NCBI GenBank assembly: GCA_007693395.1
Contig: REDS01000119.1
Span: forward strand, 40,104-104,103
Origin: Balneolaceae bacterium
Lineage (GTDB): Bacteria > Bacteroidota > Rhodothermia > Balneolales > Balneolaceae
Direction of reading: 5' to 3'
Length of the DNA stretch: 64,000 nucleotides
The notes beneath the pieces were generated by a model. That model did no database searches, was not told where the DNA came from, and saw only the letters and a program-made list of their open reading frames with translations. How positions within the stretch are numbered: the stretch's first letter is position 1; every line of letters starts with the position of its first letter. Shown here in pieces: positions 29,294 to 39,970 of this stretch. A program made the position numbers and the translations under genes.

Positions 29294-31189
29294 ATGAGTT
29301 TGCTAAAAAATTACCTTTCACGTGCGATATTTTTTATCACAGGCGACGCACTGGCCATATTTACTGCCTCATTATTTTCTTACCTGATTATCAGATCTGT
29401 TTCAGATGTAAGTCTTGCTTTCCCTACGCTCAGTGCGGTTTCCATCATAGTAGTATCTCTATTATTCCTTGGGCTGTTTAAAATGTATCAGGTGAGCTGG
29501 CGATTTACCAGTTTACGTGAGCTGATGATGATTGTGAATTCCCTTGCTCTTGCAGCAATTATTTATGTTGGGGTACTCTTAATAAGCGGTAATTTTTCAG
29601 GTTTTCATCTCTCTTTTTCTATTCTTGTTTTTCTTCAAAGTATACTCTACGTTGGAGGTTTTCGCATAAGTAAGCGAATGAGCCGGGAAGTAATTAAAAA
29701 ACCACAGCTTAAAAAACGGGCAATTATTTTTGGTGCAGGAAACGCCGGCGACCAGATAATGAGAGATATTACAAGGCACCGGCACTGGAACCTGAATATT
29801 ATTGCAATTTTTGATGATCTTGAGAAGTTGCACGGATTGTCTATGCATGGCGTGCCAATAAAGGGCGATCGCCGTAGAATGTTTCAGTTTTTACGATATA
29901 GTGATGTTGATGAGCTGATTATTGCTATTCCATCGCTGCCCAAGCCCGACCTTAAGGCTGTGATCGAACGGGTAAAGCAAATCTCACCCACATTAAAAGT
30001 AAAAGTACTTCCATCTTTTCACCTTCTTTCTGATGATCCTGTTGGAGTGAAAAATATCAGGGAAATAAGCATTGAAGATATTCTTGGGCGTGAACCTGCA
30101 AGGATTGACATTGACCTTATTCGTTCCAGTTTATCAGAGAAAACAGTACTCATCACAGGCGCAGGTGGTTCAATAGGCAGAGAAATTGTACGCCAGTGTG
30201 CTAAGCTCAGTCCTAATAGGATCATTGCATTAGATATTGATGAAACCGAAGTATTTTATATAATAAAAGAGTTCGAAAACTCCGAAACAGAAGTAGTTCC
30301 TTGCGTAGCAAATATTCTTGATAAAGAGCGTATGGACAAGCTATTTGAGGATACTAAACCCGATGTTATTTTCCATGCAGCCGCATATAAGCATGTGCCA
30401 ATGATGGAGAGTTTCCCGGATGAAGCTATAAAAGTAAATGTTGAAGGCACCAAGGTACTCGCTAAACTTGCCTGTTCGCATGAGGTTGATCGATTTGTAC
30501 TTGTATCTACAGATAAAGCCGTAAATCCTACCAATGTGATGGGTGCTACCAAGAGAATAGCTGAAGAGATTTGCCTTTCATACAATCAGCTTTGTATTAC
30601 AAAATTTATCTCTGTTCGGTTCGGTAACGTTTTAGGCTCTCGTGGATCTGTTGTACCTATCTTTATAGATCAAATTAGAAATGGTGGGCCGGTTACCATC
30701 ACACATAAAGAGGTTAAACGTTATTTTATGACAATTCCGGAATCTGTTTTGCTTGTTATGCAAGCTGCAGAGATGGGAGATGGGGGCGAGGTATTTGTTC
30801 TTGATATGGGTGAACCTGTAAAAATTCTTGATATGGCCGAGCAGCTTATACGACTTCACGGTTTGGAGCCTTATAAAGAAATTCCAATAGAGTTTACAGG
30901 TTTACGGCCGGGTGAGAAGATGTTTGAGGAGCTTCTGCAAGCTGAAGAAGGAGTTGAAAAAACTGAGCATGAACTTATTTACAAAGCAATTTGCAGAAAA
31001 ACTATTGATAACAAAGATCTCAACGTAGTTCTCAATAAGTTAACTCTCACCATCAAATCTAATAATCATGAAGCATTGAGGCCAATTATCAAGCAAATTG
31101 TACCTACTTACGAATTCAATACAAACGGGGTTCATCATACTGAAAAAGCTCAATCGAGTATTCGTGAGTTAGCAAATCAAGAGTTATAA
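29294..31189 (+). CDS. Membrane-anchored nucleoside-diphosphate-sugar 4,6-dehydratase/epimerase (CapD/WbpM family)
   Basis: 631 aa; TM N-terminus, VLITGAGGSIGREIVRQ, STDKAVNPTNVMGATKR. Confidence 0.93.
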   Translation: MSLLKNYLSRAIFFITGDALAIFTASLFSYLIIRSVSDVSLAFPTLSAVSIIVVSLLFLGLFKMYQVSWRFTSLRELMMIVNSLALAAIIYVGVLLISGNFSGFHLSFSILVFLQSILYVGGFRISKRMSREVIKKPQLKKRAIIFGAGNAGDQIMRDITRHRHWNLNIIAIFDDLEKLHGLSMHGVPIKGDRRRMFQFLRYSDVDELIIAIPSLPKPDLKAVIERVKQISPTLKVKVLPSFHLLSDDPVGVKNIREISIEDILGREPARIDIDLIRSSLSEKTVLITGAGGSIGREIVRQCAKLSPNRIIALDIDETEVFYIIKEFENSETEVVPCVANILDKERMDKLFEDTKPDVIFHAAAYKHVPMMESFPDEAIKVNVEGTKVLAKLACSHEVDRFVLVSTDKAVNPTNVMGATKRIAEEICLSYNQLCITKFISVRFGNVLGSRGSVVPIFIDQIRNGGPVTITHKEVKRYFMTIPESVLLVMQAAEMGDGGEVFVLDMGEPVKILDMAEQLIRLHGLEPYKEIPIEFTGLRPGEKMFEELLQAEEGVEKTEHELIYKAICRKTIDNKDLNVVLNKLTLTIKSNNHEALRPIIKQIVPTYEFNTNGVHHTEKAQSSIRELANQEL

Positions 31190-31305
31190 ACAAGGGTATA
31201 AAATACGTAGCTCCTCTATTTTTGTCTTTTATACTTCTCCCAAAGAATGGGTTTCTATCGATCGTAATGAACCGTATATTATCGGGCTAAAAATCAAAAA
31301 GCTAT

Positions 31306-32634
31306 ATGAGTTTAGAAAAGTTACTAAAGCAGGTTTTAGACAAAGAGTATAAAGTTGGAATTATTGGGCTTGGCTATGTTGGCCTCCCATTAATGTGGAC
31401 TTTCCATGAAAAGCAGATGCCCGTTCTGGGATTTGATATTGATCAAAAAAAAGTAGACTGCATCAATGAAGGTGTACCCTACATAAAACATCTCGGAAAG
31501 GATAAGATGCAATTATTAGCAAATTCTGATATTTGCGATGCCACATCTGATTTCAACAGGCTACCGGAAGCAGATGCACTGTTGATGTGTGTACCAACCC
31601 CGCTTGATGGCCACCGTGAGCCGGATATGCGATTTGTTGAACAAACTACCGAAGTTATTTCACGGCATTTGCGAAAAGATCAGCTGGTTATACTTGAATC
31701 AACAACCTGGCCGGGCACTACAGAAGAACTAATCATCAACATTTTAGAGAAGAATAGTGGATTGAAAGCAGGTGAGGATTTCTATGTTGCATATAGCCCG
31801 GAGCGTGAAGATCCCGGGAACGAAAACTTCAACACGGCCAAAATTCCTAAAGTTGTTGGTGGACATGGGGAAGATGCATTAAAGCTTGCCTGCGCGCTAT
31901 ATGATACTGCAATCGTAAAAACGGTACCCGTAAGTAATACAAAAACTGCAGAGGCTGTAAAGCTTACAGAAAATATATTCAGGTCGGTAAATATCGCGCT
32001 GGTGAATGAACTTAAAGTTGTATTTAGCGAAATGGGTATTGATGTTCATGAAGTACTTGATGCAGCCGAAACAAAACCATTCGGATTCATGAAATTTACC
32101 CCAGGCCCAGGCCTCGGGGGGCACTGTATACCGATTGATCCCTTTTATTTAACATGGAAAGCCAGAGAGTACGAACAAAATACAAGGTTTATTGAGCTTG
32201 CCGGAGAAGTAAATACTGCGATGCCCAAATACGTGGTTCAACGAACCATCGAGGCTTTAAATTCTCATAAAAAGTCTGTAAATGGTAGTAGAATACTATT
32301 AATCGGGTTAGCTTATAAACCAAATGTGGATGACGACCGGGAATCGCCCACATATAAGTTGATGGACTATTACACTGAACTTGGTGCACAAATAGATTAT
32401 TTTGATCCTTATGTTCCTGTAATTAAAGAATCAAGAGAACATGCGCACTGGGCTGGTAAAGAGTCAATAGAGTGGTCGGGAAATAGTATCCGTGCTTATG
32501 ATGCAGTGGTTATTTCAACAGATCACTCTGATATTGACTACCAACAGCTTTCTGAATGGGCAGGCTTGATCATTGATACACGAAATGCAATGAAACATGT
32601 AAAGGATAAAAATGGACATGTTTGGAAAGCGTAA
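31306..32634 (+). CDS. Nucleotide sugar dehydrogenase (UDP-N-acetylglucosamine 6-dehydrogenase, WbpA-like)
   Basis: 442 aa; VGIIGLGYVGLPL, GPGLGGHCIPIDPFYL. Confidence 0.92.
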   Translation: MSLEKLLKQVLDKEYKVGIIGLGYVGLPLMWTFHEKQMPVLGFDIDQKKVDCINEGVPYIKHLGKDKMQLLANSDICDATSDFNRLPEADALLMCVPTPLDGHREPDMRFVEQTTEVISRHLRKDQLVILESTTWPGTTEELIINILEKNSGLKAGEDFYVAYSPEREDPGNENFNTAKIPKVVGGHGEDALKLACALYDTAIVKTVPVSNTKTAEAVKLTENIFRSVNIALVNELKVVFSEMGIDVHEVLDAAETKPFGFMKFTPGPGLGGHCIPIDPFYLTWKAREYEQNTRFIELAGEVNTAMPKYVVQRTIEALNSHKKSVNGSRILLIGLAYKPNVDDDRESPTYKLMDYYTELGAQIDYFDPYVPVIKESREHAHWAGKESIEWSGNSIRAYDAVVISTDHSDIDYQQLSEWAGLIIDTRNAMKHVKDKNGHVWKA

Positions 32635-32664
32635 GTCGCTGGACAAACAAATTATGTTGTTGAT

Positions 32665-33702
32665 ATGAAAATCTTAATTACAGGGGTTGCTGGTTTTATC
32701 GGGTTTCATTTAGTGAAACGTCTTCTTGATACAGATTATGAAATAACAGGGCTTGATAACCTGAATAGTTACTATGATGTAAACTTAAAATACGACAGAT
32801 TGAAGCAAACAGGTGTTTTCACCTGGGAAAAGAACAGGCTTGTTAGAAGTGAGCATTTTTCAAATTATCAGTTTATCGAAGCTGATCTTCAGGATCAGAC
32901 ATTATTAACGGACTTATTTCAGTCAGAAAAGTTTGATATTGTTGTAAATCTTGCTGCACAAGCAGGTGTACGCTATAGTCTTGAAAATCCCTACTCGTAT
33001 GTTGAGAGCAATATTACAGGTTTTTTGAATATACTCGAAGGCTGCCGACACAACAAAGTGAAGCATCTTATCTACGCATCCTCAAGCTCGGTTTATGGTG
33101 CAAATGAGGAGATGCCATTCAAAACATCAGATCGTGTTGATAATCCTGTAAGCCTCTATGCTGCAAGCAAGAAGTCGAACGAACTAATGGCTCATACGTA
33201 TTCCCATCTGTTTGGTATTCCTACTACAGGGTTAAGGTTTTTTACTGTTTACGGACCCTGGGGCAGGCCGGATATGGCGCTTTTTCTGTTCACCAAAGCT
33301 ATGATAGAGGGGAAGAAAATTGATGTTTTCAATTTTGGCGAAATGGCAAGGGACTTTACGTATGTAGATGATATTGTTGAGGGCATCTACAGGCTTCTGC
33401 CGTTGGCTCCCAAAAGTGAAGAAAATAAGATGCAGAACTCAAAGATACCTTATCAGCTGTTTAATATTGGCTATGGGAGTCCCGTTCGATTGATGGACTT
33501 TATTTCAGAAATTGAGAAAAATCTTGGTATTGAAGCTGACAAAAACTTTATGCCTATACAGCCAGGAGACGTGCCAAAAACATGGGCCGATGTAGATGAT
33601 CTCTTTACGTTAACTGATTTTAAACCACAGGTTCCAACAAAGCAAGGTGTAAAAAACTTTATTGAATGGTATTTGGATTACTACAGAATCAACCTGAAGT
33701 AA
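32665..33702 (+). CDS. NAD-dependent epimerase (UDP-glucuronate 4-epimerase-like)
   Basis: 345 aa; ITGVAGFIGFHLVKRLL, NLNSYYDVNLKYDRL, RFFTVYGPWGRPDMA. Confidence 0.88.
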   Translation: MKILITGVAGFIGFHLVKRLLDTDYEITGLDNLNSYYDVNLKYDRLKQTGVFTWEKNRLVRSEHFSNYQFIEADLQDQTLLTDLFQSEKFDIVVNLAAQAGVRYSLENPYSYVESNITGFLNILEGCRHNKVKHLIYASSSSVYGANEEMPFKTSDRVDNPVSLYAASKKSNELMAHTYSHLFGIPTTGLRFFTVYGPWGRPDMALFLFTKAMIEGKKIDVFNFGEMARDFTYVDDIVEGIYRLLPLAPKSEENKMQNSKIPYQLFNIGYGSPVRLMDFISEIEKNLGIEADKNFMPIQPGDVPKTWADVDDLFTLTDFKPQVPTKQGVKNFIEWYLDYYRINLK

Positions 33703-33794
33703 GAGACTTCTTTATAAGCTTTTGCCTGTTTTTTATTTTGTATGAGTTAATAGCAGCACGTTAAATTAAAAATTACACTCTGCGTATTATTTCT

Positions 33795-33802
33795 TATCTT
33801 TG
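33795..33802 (+). promoter_or_regulatory. Possible Bacteroidota-type -7 element (TAnnTTTG) upstream of the second CapD-like gene
   Basis: tatctttg 45 bp upstream of the ORF start; no confident -33 TTG box at the expected spacing. Confidence 0.25.
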
Positions 33803-33846
33803 CTTTGCTATAACAAGCGGTATCCCATACAAGCTGAGTAGCATAA

Positions 33847-35727
33847 TTGATTAGTGCCTTGGCAATGTTAAAAAGAGTTATTAATTACAGAGATATATGG
33901 AAGTTTTTTGTTGAGATTTCAACATGGACTTCAATTACTTTAATTGCATTTCTTCTCAGGTTAGACGGAGATTTATCCGGTTATGGAAGTGTAATTGCTG
34001 AAGCCACTCTATACCTGTTTTTTCTTAAATCACTCTCGATTTATTGGTTTGGAACATTTCATCAGTCTTGGAGAAATACAGGATTCAGAGACCTTTTCTC
34101 TCTTGTAAAATCCGTTTCATTAGTTTCAGCGATTTTTTTAATTACCGTTATTTTTACAAGGCAAAGTTACGGCATACCTCTTTCTATTCCAGTCATTGAA
34201 TTTTTCCTTTCACTTTTTGTACTTGCGGGCATTCGTGTAGGCACCAGATTTGTACTTGTTTACTGGAAACCCGGAAAAATCAAAGCAAAAGATCCGCAAC
34301 GTATACTCATTGCCGGAGCTGGAGAAAGTGGTAATATGGCTGTTCGTGAGATGCTGCGGCATCCTGAGGCCGGAATGCAACCCGTTGCTTTTTTAGATGA
34401 TGATAAGTCGAAACACGGGCAAAAGTTTCTTGGACTGCCCGTTGTAGGAAATATCAGCGATATGGAAGAAGCCGCTTCAAGGCTTAAGGTTGATGAGATA
34501 TTGATCGCAATGCCATCGGAATCGGGCAAGGTGATTCGCAGAGTTGTGAATTATGCCCGAAAAACAGGGGCTAAATATAGAATAATTCCAAGTATATATG
34601 ATCTGATCAGTGGCAAGGTAACCATCAATCAGATTCGAAAAGTTGATGTGGAAGATCTGCTTAGAAGAAAACCCGTTCAGCTTGATACTACTCAGATTGC
34701 ATCGTATTTAGAAGGAAAAACAATACTTGTTACAGGTGCGGGAGGTTCTATAGGTTCTGAAATAGTGAGACAGGCTGCAAGGTTCAATCCTTCAAAAGTT
34801 ATTCTTCTTGGAAGGGGTGAAAATAGTATTCACCAGCTTGTAAATGAAATAGAGTACCATTTCAAAGATCTTAACTACTTTGCTAGAATTGGCGATATAC
34901 GTGATTATGTAACTATAGAACGCATAATGGATGAATTTCAACCTGACGTTGTATTTCATGCAGCAGCACACAAACATGTACCACTGATGGAGGTGAATCC
35001 GGATCAGGCCGTTTTGAATAATGTTCAGGGAACCAGAAATCTTGTAAATCTATCGGTTACGTACGGTGTAAGCCACTTTGTAAACATCTCTACGGATAAA
35101 GCAGTAAACCCAACCTCGGTAATGGGGGTTACTAAGCGCATATCCGAACAGATTGTACAATGGGGTGCAACTCAGGCTAAAAGTAACGAAGTGTTTGTAT
35201 CTGTTCGATTTGGAAATGTACTTGGCAGCAGAGGAAGTGTTATTCCGAAATTCAAAGAGCAGATTAAACGAGGCGGGCCTGTTTCCATAACACACCCTGA
35301 TATGATTCGTTATTTTATGACAATTCCCGAAGCATCTCAGCTTGTTTTGCAAGCAGGAGCGCTTGATTTGAACGGATCTGTATATGTTCTTGACATGGGT
35401 GACCCGGTTAACATCGAAAAAATGGCGAGAGATTTGATCTCTCTTTCCGGTTTAGAGCCCGATAAGGACATACGCGTTGAATACACTGGAATGAGGCCAG
35501 GTGAAAAACTCTATGAAGAGTTGCTTACGGTAGAAGAAGGAACCGCAATTACTCAACACGAGAAAATATACATTGCGAAAAGCGTGGACTTTATTGAAGA
35601 CTTAACAGAACAGCTTGATCATCTTATTGAGGTTTCGAAGGCCGGCAGTGTAGATGAGATTAAACTTGCACTTAAACAGGTTGTGCCTACTTATCACTAT
35701 AAGCCAAAGGTTGCTATTAACTATTAA
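33847..35727 (+). CDS. Second CapD/WbpM-family nucleoside-diphosphate-sugar dehydratase/epimerase
   Basis: 626 aa; ILVTGAGGSIGSEIVRQAARFNP, STDKAVNPTSVMGVTKR; paralog of 29294..31189. Confidence 0.92.
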   Translation: MISALAMLKRVINYRDIWKFFVEISTWTSITLIAFLLRLDGDLSGYGSVIAEATLYLFFLKSLSIYWFGTFHQSWRNTGFRDLFSLVKSVSLVSAIFLITVIFTRQSYGIPLSIPVIEFFLSLFVLAGIRVGTRFVLVYWKPGKIKAKDPQRILIAGAGESGNMAVREMLRHPEAGMQPVAFLDDDKSKHGQKFLGLPVVGNISDMEEAASRLKVDEILIAMPSESGKVIRRVVNYARKTGAKYRIIPSIYDLISGKVTINQIRKVDVEDLLRRKPVQLDTTQIASYLEGKTILVTGAGGSIGSEIVRQAARFNPSKVILLGRGENSIHQLVNEIEYHFKDLNYFARIGDIRDYVTIERIMDEFQPDVVFHAAAHKHVPLMEVNPDQAVLNNVQGTRNLVNLSVTYGVSHFVNISTDKAVNPTSVMGVTKRISEQIVQWGATQAKSNEVFVSVRFGNVLGSRGSVIPKFKEQIKRGGPVSITHPDMIRYFMTIPEASQLVLQAGALDLNGSVYVLDMGDPVNIEKMARDLISLSGLEPDKDIRVEYTGMRPGEKLYEELLTVEEGTAITQHEKIYIAKSVDFIEDLTEQLDHLIEVSKAGSVDEIKLALKQVVPTYHYKPKVAINY

Positions 35728-35871
35728 CCAACTCAATAATTTGCTGTTATATGGTTTTTCAATGAAAGTTCAATAGAAGTATACACTGGCTTCTCAAGAC
35801 AATATATTTTTTTTGAATAACATTTCTATATTCATACAATACATTAAAAATCTTACACTGAATTCATACTC

Positions 35872-37131
35872 TTGAGCGAAAACGCTTCAAACATACCGGA
35901 GAAAAATAACGACGGCAAACAGCTGCAAAAAAGAGAGATTGTAGAGGAGTACCGTTTAGTTTCTATTGATGATTATACCCATAAAGATGATGAGAAAATC
36001 ATCGATATAATCTGGGTTTTGAAAGATCTCTGGTTGAATAAAAAAGGAATCATCGCCGTCACAGCAATTTTTTTTCTTTTAGGACTGATTTATTACGCCG
36101 GTAGTGAAAGGATTTATTACTCAGAAGCCAAGCTTATGCCCGAAACAACATCAACCGCTTCGCAATTGGGACAGGTTTTTCAGCAGGCAGAAAATATTTT
36201 TGGTTTGCAACGCCGCGTGGAAGAGGAGGATATACGCGTTTCCATGTATCCTTACATAGTAGAAAGTTTGCCATTTCAATTGGAATTGATGCAGCATGAA
36301 GTCTATTTCGGCGATTTGGGCAGAAGGGTTACAATCTTTGAATATTTCACTGAGTTCTATCAGCCAAGTTTTATAGACAGAACAGCTGAAATATTATGGA
36401 ATTATACTATTGGCTTACCTGTAACAATCTGGCGTGCAGCTACTACCCGCCGCCCCATGGCAGATGATTCAGCAGAGATTGCAGGAATAGATTTTTCTCA
36501 GCTTTCAGACTTTAGTGAACCCAGAATTTTAGACAATCAAATACGCCGGGTAGCTAATCAAATGAGTGATTACATCACCATAAGCAGAGAGCCTCAAACA
36601 GGTTTTGTGAGTATTGGCGTATCCCTGCCTGATGCACATGCATCAACAGAGATTGTTATTCTTGTTAAAAACCTGCTTCAGGAATATGTAATCGATTATC
36701 GAACCGAGAAAGCAATTAATAACCTTGAGTTTATTAGAGAGCGTTATAAAGATTCCAAAATTGTATTTCAGCAGAGGCAGGATTCACTTGCTGCTTTTCA
36801 GGATAGAAATGTAAATCCGGCAAGGCAAACCTTGCTGGTGCAGGAGCAGCGTTTACAGTCTGAATTCGACATTGCATTTAGTTTGTATAACACTCTCGCG
36901 AGGAGGTTACAGGAGGCAGAAATCCAGGTTCAGGAAGAAACACCTGTATTTCGTGTTCACGAACCGGCTACCATACCCGGAAGGCATGCACAGCCCAATG
37001 GCATTCGCATCATGGGAGGTTCAATATTTGTGGGATTGTTTTTAGGAATTGCTGCAATCTATATCAGGAGAGGCTTCAGAAGCTTTTTGTATGAATTTCA
37101 CAATAAAGAACCCAAAATCCATCAGGCCTGA
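35872..37131 (+). CDS. Wzz-type chain-length determinant protein
   Basis: 419 aa; two TM segments, coiled-coil ahead of the C-terminal TM, P-rich HEPATIPGRHAQPNG segment; TTG start. Confidence 0.82.
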   Translation: MSENASNIPEKNNDGKQLQKREIVEEYRLVSIDDYTHKDDEKIIDIIWVLKDLWLNKKGIIAVTAIFFLLGLIYYAGSERIYYSEAKLMPETTSTASQLGQVFQQAENIFGLQRRVEEEDIRVSMYPYIVESLPFQLELMQHEVYFGDLGRRVTIFEYFTEFYQPSFIDRTAEILWNYTIGLPVTIWRAATTRRPMADDSAEIAGIDFSQLSDFSEPRILDNQIRRVANQMSDYITISREPQTGFVSIGVSLPDAHASTEIVILVKNLLQEYVIDYRTEKAINNLEFIRERYKDSKIVFQQRQDSLAAFQDRNVNPARQTLLVQEQRLQSEFDIAFSLYNTLARRLQEAEIQVQEETPVFRVHEPATIPGRHAQPNGIRIMGGSIFVGLFLGIAAIYIRRGFRSFLYEFHNKEPKIHQA

Positions 37132-37133
37132 TA

Positions 37134-38936
37134 TTGAAAGTTTTTGAGAGCATTTCTTATTACCTGAGTGTTTACAAAAAGTTTATTGGTAAGCGGTTAT
37201 ACATTGTATTTGGGTTAACCGCCGCTGCAGCAATAACCGAAGCATTTGGTATAACATTAATTTTACCACTTATTGAAGCAGCCGATGCCGGTGATGGCGA
37301 TCTCGACAGAAGCAGCTACGCAGTACGAATTATTTATGGTATCCTGCGTTTTATTGGCATAGAGCAGTCTGTTGTTGGTATTCTTGTTTTTATAGGACTG
37401 GTATTTATCGGGAAAGGTTTGCTTAAATTTGTTGAAGGCGGTTATGCAAGTTACCTTCGTGCACAACTACTTCGAGAGATAAAAGGCCAGATGTTTAATG
37501 CCTACAGAGAAATGGACTACAGTTATTACGCCCATAATAATACAGGGCATTTTATAAATGTAATCAACGGCCAGATCAACAATTTTATTCGGTCTTTTGA
37601 TACATTTACACGGTTTTTAACGATGATAATCATTACCGTTTCGTACCTCTCAATCGCTTTTTTACTTGCTTGGAACTTTGCCCTTATGGCTGTTGCGGTT
37701 GGATTTGTACTTCTCTTTTTGTTCAGGTACCTCAACAAATATGTACAGGAATTATCTCGTAAAACCGCCACGGAAGAAAGTGTTTTAAATAAGTTTCTGG
37801 TGCAAACTATCCAGTCATTCAAATATCTCTCCTCAACCAACCAAATGCAGCATTTAAAAGGTGGTGTAATGGCAAGTATAAGTAAACTTGCAGGTTATAT
37901 GTTTCGCCAGGGTGCGGCAAGTGCATTTACACTTGCCATCAGAGAGCCTGTATCGGTAATATTTTTGTTATTTGTAATCATCATTCAGGTGGTGGTTTTC
38001 GATTCGCCAATTGCCCCGATTTTTGTAGCATTGCTGCTGTTCCACAGGGGTATGCAGCACATGATTGGGATTCAGGACGACTGGCAGCGAACCATGGAGA
38101 AAATAGGTTCGTTAGAAATGGTTGTGAATGAATTCGAGCTTCTCGAAAAAAATAAAGAGCATACAGGTACCCGAAAACTTGGAAAACTTTCAAAAAGCAT
38201 CGAGCTAAAAAATGTTCACTTCTCATATGAAGACAGCGCAGATAAAGTTTTAAAAGATGTATCTATTGAAATACCTGTAAATAATATGGTGGCTTTTGTG
38301 GGGGAATCAGGTGCCGGTAAATCCACCCTTATCGATATGCTAACGTTGCTTTTACGGCCACAGGAGGGTGAAATTCGTATTGACGGAGTACCTGCTGATG
38401 AAATTGATTTTAAATCATGGCGATCTCAAATTGGATACGTTTCTCAGGAAACCGTGGTTTTTGATGATACTATTGCCAACAACATCTGTTTATGGAAGGG
38501 CGACTATGAAAATGATGATACGATCCGGCAGAATGTAGAAGAGGCAGCAAAAAGAGCATATGCCCATAGGTTTATTATGGATTTGCCTGATGGCTACAAC
38601 ACCCTTGTTGGTGATCGCGGAGTAAGACTCTCCGGTGGGCAAAGGCAACGGCTTTTTATTGCCCGTGAGCTCTATAAAAAACCAAATCTGCTGATTCTCG
38701 ATGAAGCAACAAGCTCTCTGGATACAGAGTCAGAACAGTTTATTCAGCAGAGTATCGACGCTCTGAAAGGCTCAATGACCGTTGTAATTATTGCACACAG
38801 ATTATCTACAATTAAAAATGCCGACCATATTTACGTAATTGAAAAAGGCAAACTGGTTGAAGGTGGCTCATACGAAGAGTTATCATTGAACAATAAAACA
38901 CGATTCTCGAAGATGGTGAGAATCCAAAGCCTCTGA
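37134..38936 (+). CDS. ABC transporter, TM-NBD fusion (PglK/MsbA-like oligosaccharide flippase/exporter)
   Basis: 600 aa; six-TM domain then FVGESGAGKSTLIDMLTLLL, RLSGGQRQRLFIARELY, ILDEATSSLD; TTG start. Confidence 0.9.
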   Translation: MKVFESISYYLSVYKKFIGKRLYIVFGLTAAAAITEAFGITLILPLIEAADAGDGDLDRSSYAVRIIYGILRFIGIEQSVVGILVFIGLVFIGKGLLKFVEGGYASYLRAQLLREIKGQMFNAYREMDYSYYAHNNTGHFINVINGQINNFIRSFDTFTRFLTMIIITVSYLSIAFLLAWNFALMAVAVGFVLLFLFRYLNKYVQELSRKTATEESVLNKFLVQTIQSFKYLSSTNQMQHLKGGVMASISKLAGYMFRQGAASAFTLAIREPVSVIFLLFVIIIQVVVFDSPIAPIFVALLLFHRGMQHMIGIQDDWQRTMEKIGSLEMVVNEFELLEKNKEHTGTRKLGKLSKSIELKNVHFSYEDSADKVLKDVSIEIPVNNMVAFVGESGAGKSTLIDMLTLLLRPQEGEIRIDGVPADEIDFKSWRSQIGYVSQETVVFDDTIANNICLWKGDYENDDTIRQNVEEAAKRAYAHRFIMDLPDGYNTLVGDRGVRLSGGQRQRLFIARELYKKPNLLILDEATSSLDTESEQFIQQSIDALKGSMTVVIIAHRLSTIKNADHIYVIEKGKLVEGGSYEELSLNNKTRFSKMVRIQSL

Positions 38937-39037
38937 TTACATTCCTGTACCCCCAATCTTTTAGATGCAATAAGTTGAGGTAGTTTAGTTATTTTAATCT
39001 CAACTTCTATGCGCATTGATGGATAAGTAACTGCTTC

Positions 39038-39970
39038 ATGAGCTCAGATCTTGCTATAGTAATCCCGATTTATAAAAAAGAGTTTTTAACAGAAGCTCTT
39101 GAAAGTATAAGAGCACAAACAGATCAACGGTTTACCGCTTACATTGGCGATGATGCGAGCCCTCACAAGTTGGATGAACTCATAGCAGAGTTAGAACTAC
39201 CCCAAAATTTCAGTTACCACAGGTTTGATAATAACCTTGGGCAACATTCACTTGTAAGCCAATGGCAAAGGTGTATAAATCTCACAAGTGGTGAAAAATG
39301 GATCTGGTTATTTTCTGATGATGACATTGCTGATGCAGCTTGTGTAGAACAGTTCTACAAGTGGAAGCAGAATTTTCCCGGCTATGATCTGTACCGCTTC
39401 AATACCAACAAAATTTCGGAAGATGGCAATCTGTTGAAAGAAAATCTCTTTCCGCAAGTAGTCACCAGTTCCGACTTCCTGAATATAAAACTAAACTATC
39501 TGCAAGAAAGCTATGTAGTAGAGAGCATATTCAGAAGAGACGCTTTTGAGAGAGTTAACGGATTTCCCGACCTTCCGCTTGCATGGGCTTCTGATGATAT
39601 GTTTTGGGCAAAAATTGCATCCAAAACGGGTATTTTTACTATGGATGGCGCTCGTGTTAGCTGGAGGTACAGTGGCAGTAATATCTCATCCAGAAAAGAG
39701 AGTGGAACTGGGAAATTAAAATTAGAAGCATCGCGGCAATTTGTAAAGTGGATCTGCGTAGAATCCGGCCTATTACCGAAACTTGAACCTGCCGACCTTC
39801 CGATAAAATGGTATATTCGGCAACTGAGAAACCTCAGGAAAAACCTGAGTTTCTTCGATCAGCTGGCTTCAGTGGCAAAAGTTTCAAAATATTCGAAGAA
39901 AAGCTGGTTCTATTTTGCAAAGCTTCTAAAGAATGAAAGCAGAGTTTTAAGATGGGTAAAAAAATTCTGA
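39038..39970 (+). CDS. Glycosyltransferase family 2 protein
   Basis: 310 aa; VIPIYKKEFLTEALESIRAQT, GDDASP, FSDDDIAD. Confidence 0.88.
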   Translation: MSSDLAIVIPIYKKEFLTEALESIRAQTDQRFTAYIGDDASPHKLDELIAELELPQNFSYHRFDNNLGQHSLVSQWQRCINLTSGEKWIWLFSDDDIADAACVEQFYKWKQNFPGYDLYRFNTNKISEDGNLLKENLFPQVVTSSDFLNIKLNYLQESYVVESIFRRDAFERVNGFPDLPLAWASDDMFWAKIASKTGIFTMDGARVSWRYSGSNISSRKESGTGKLKLEASRQFVKWICVESGLLPKLEPADLPIKWYIRQLRNLRKNLSFFDQLASVAKVSKYSKKSWFYFAKLLKNESRVLRWVKKF

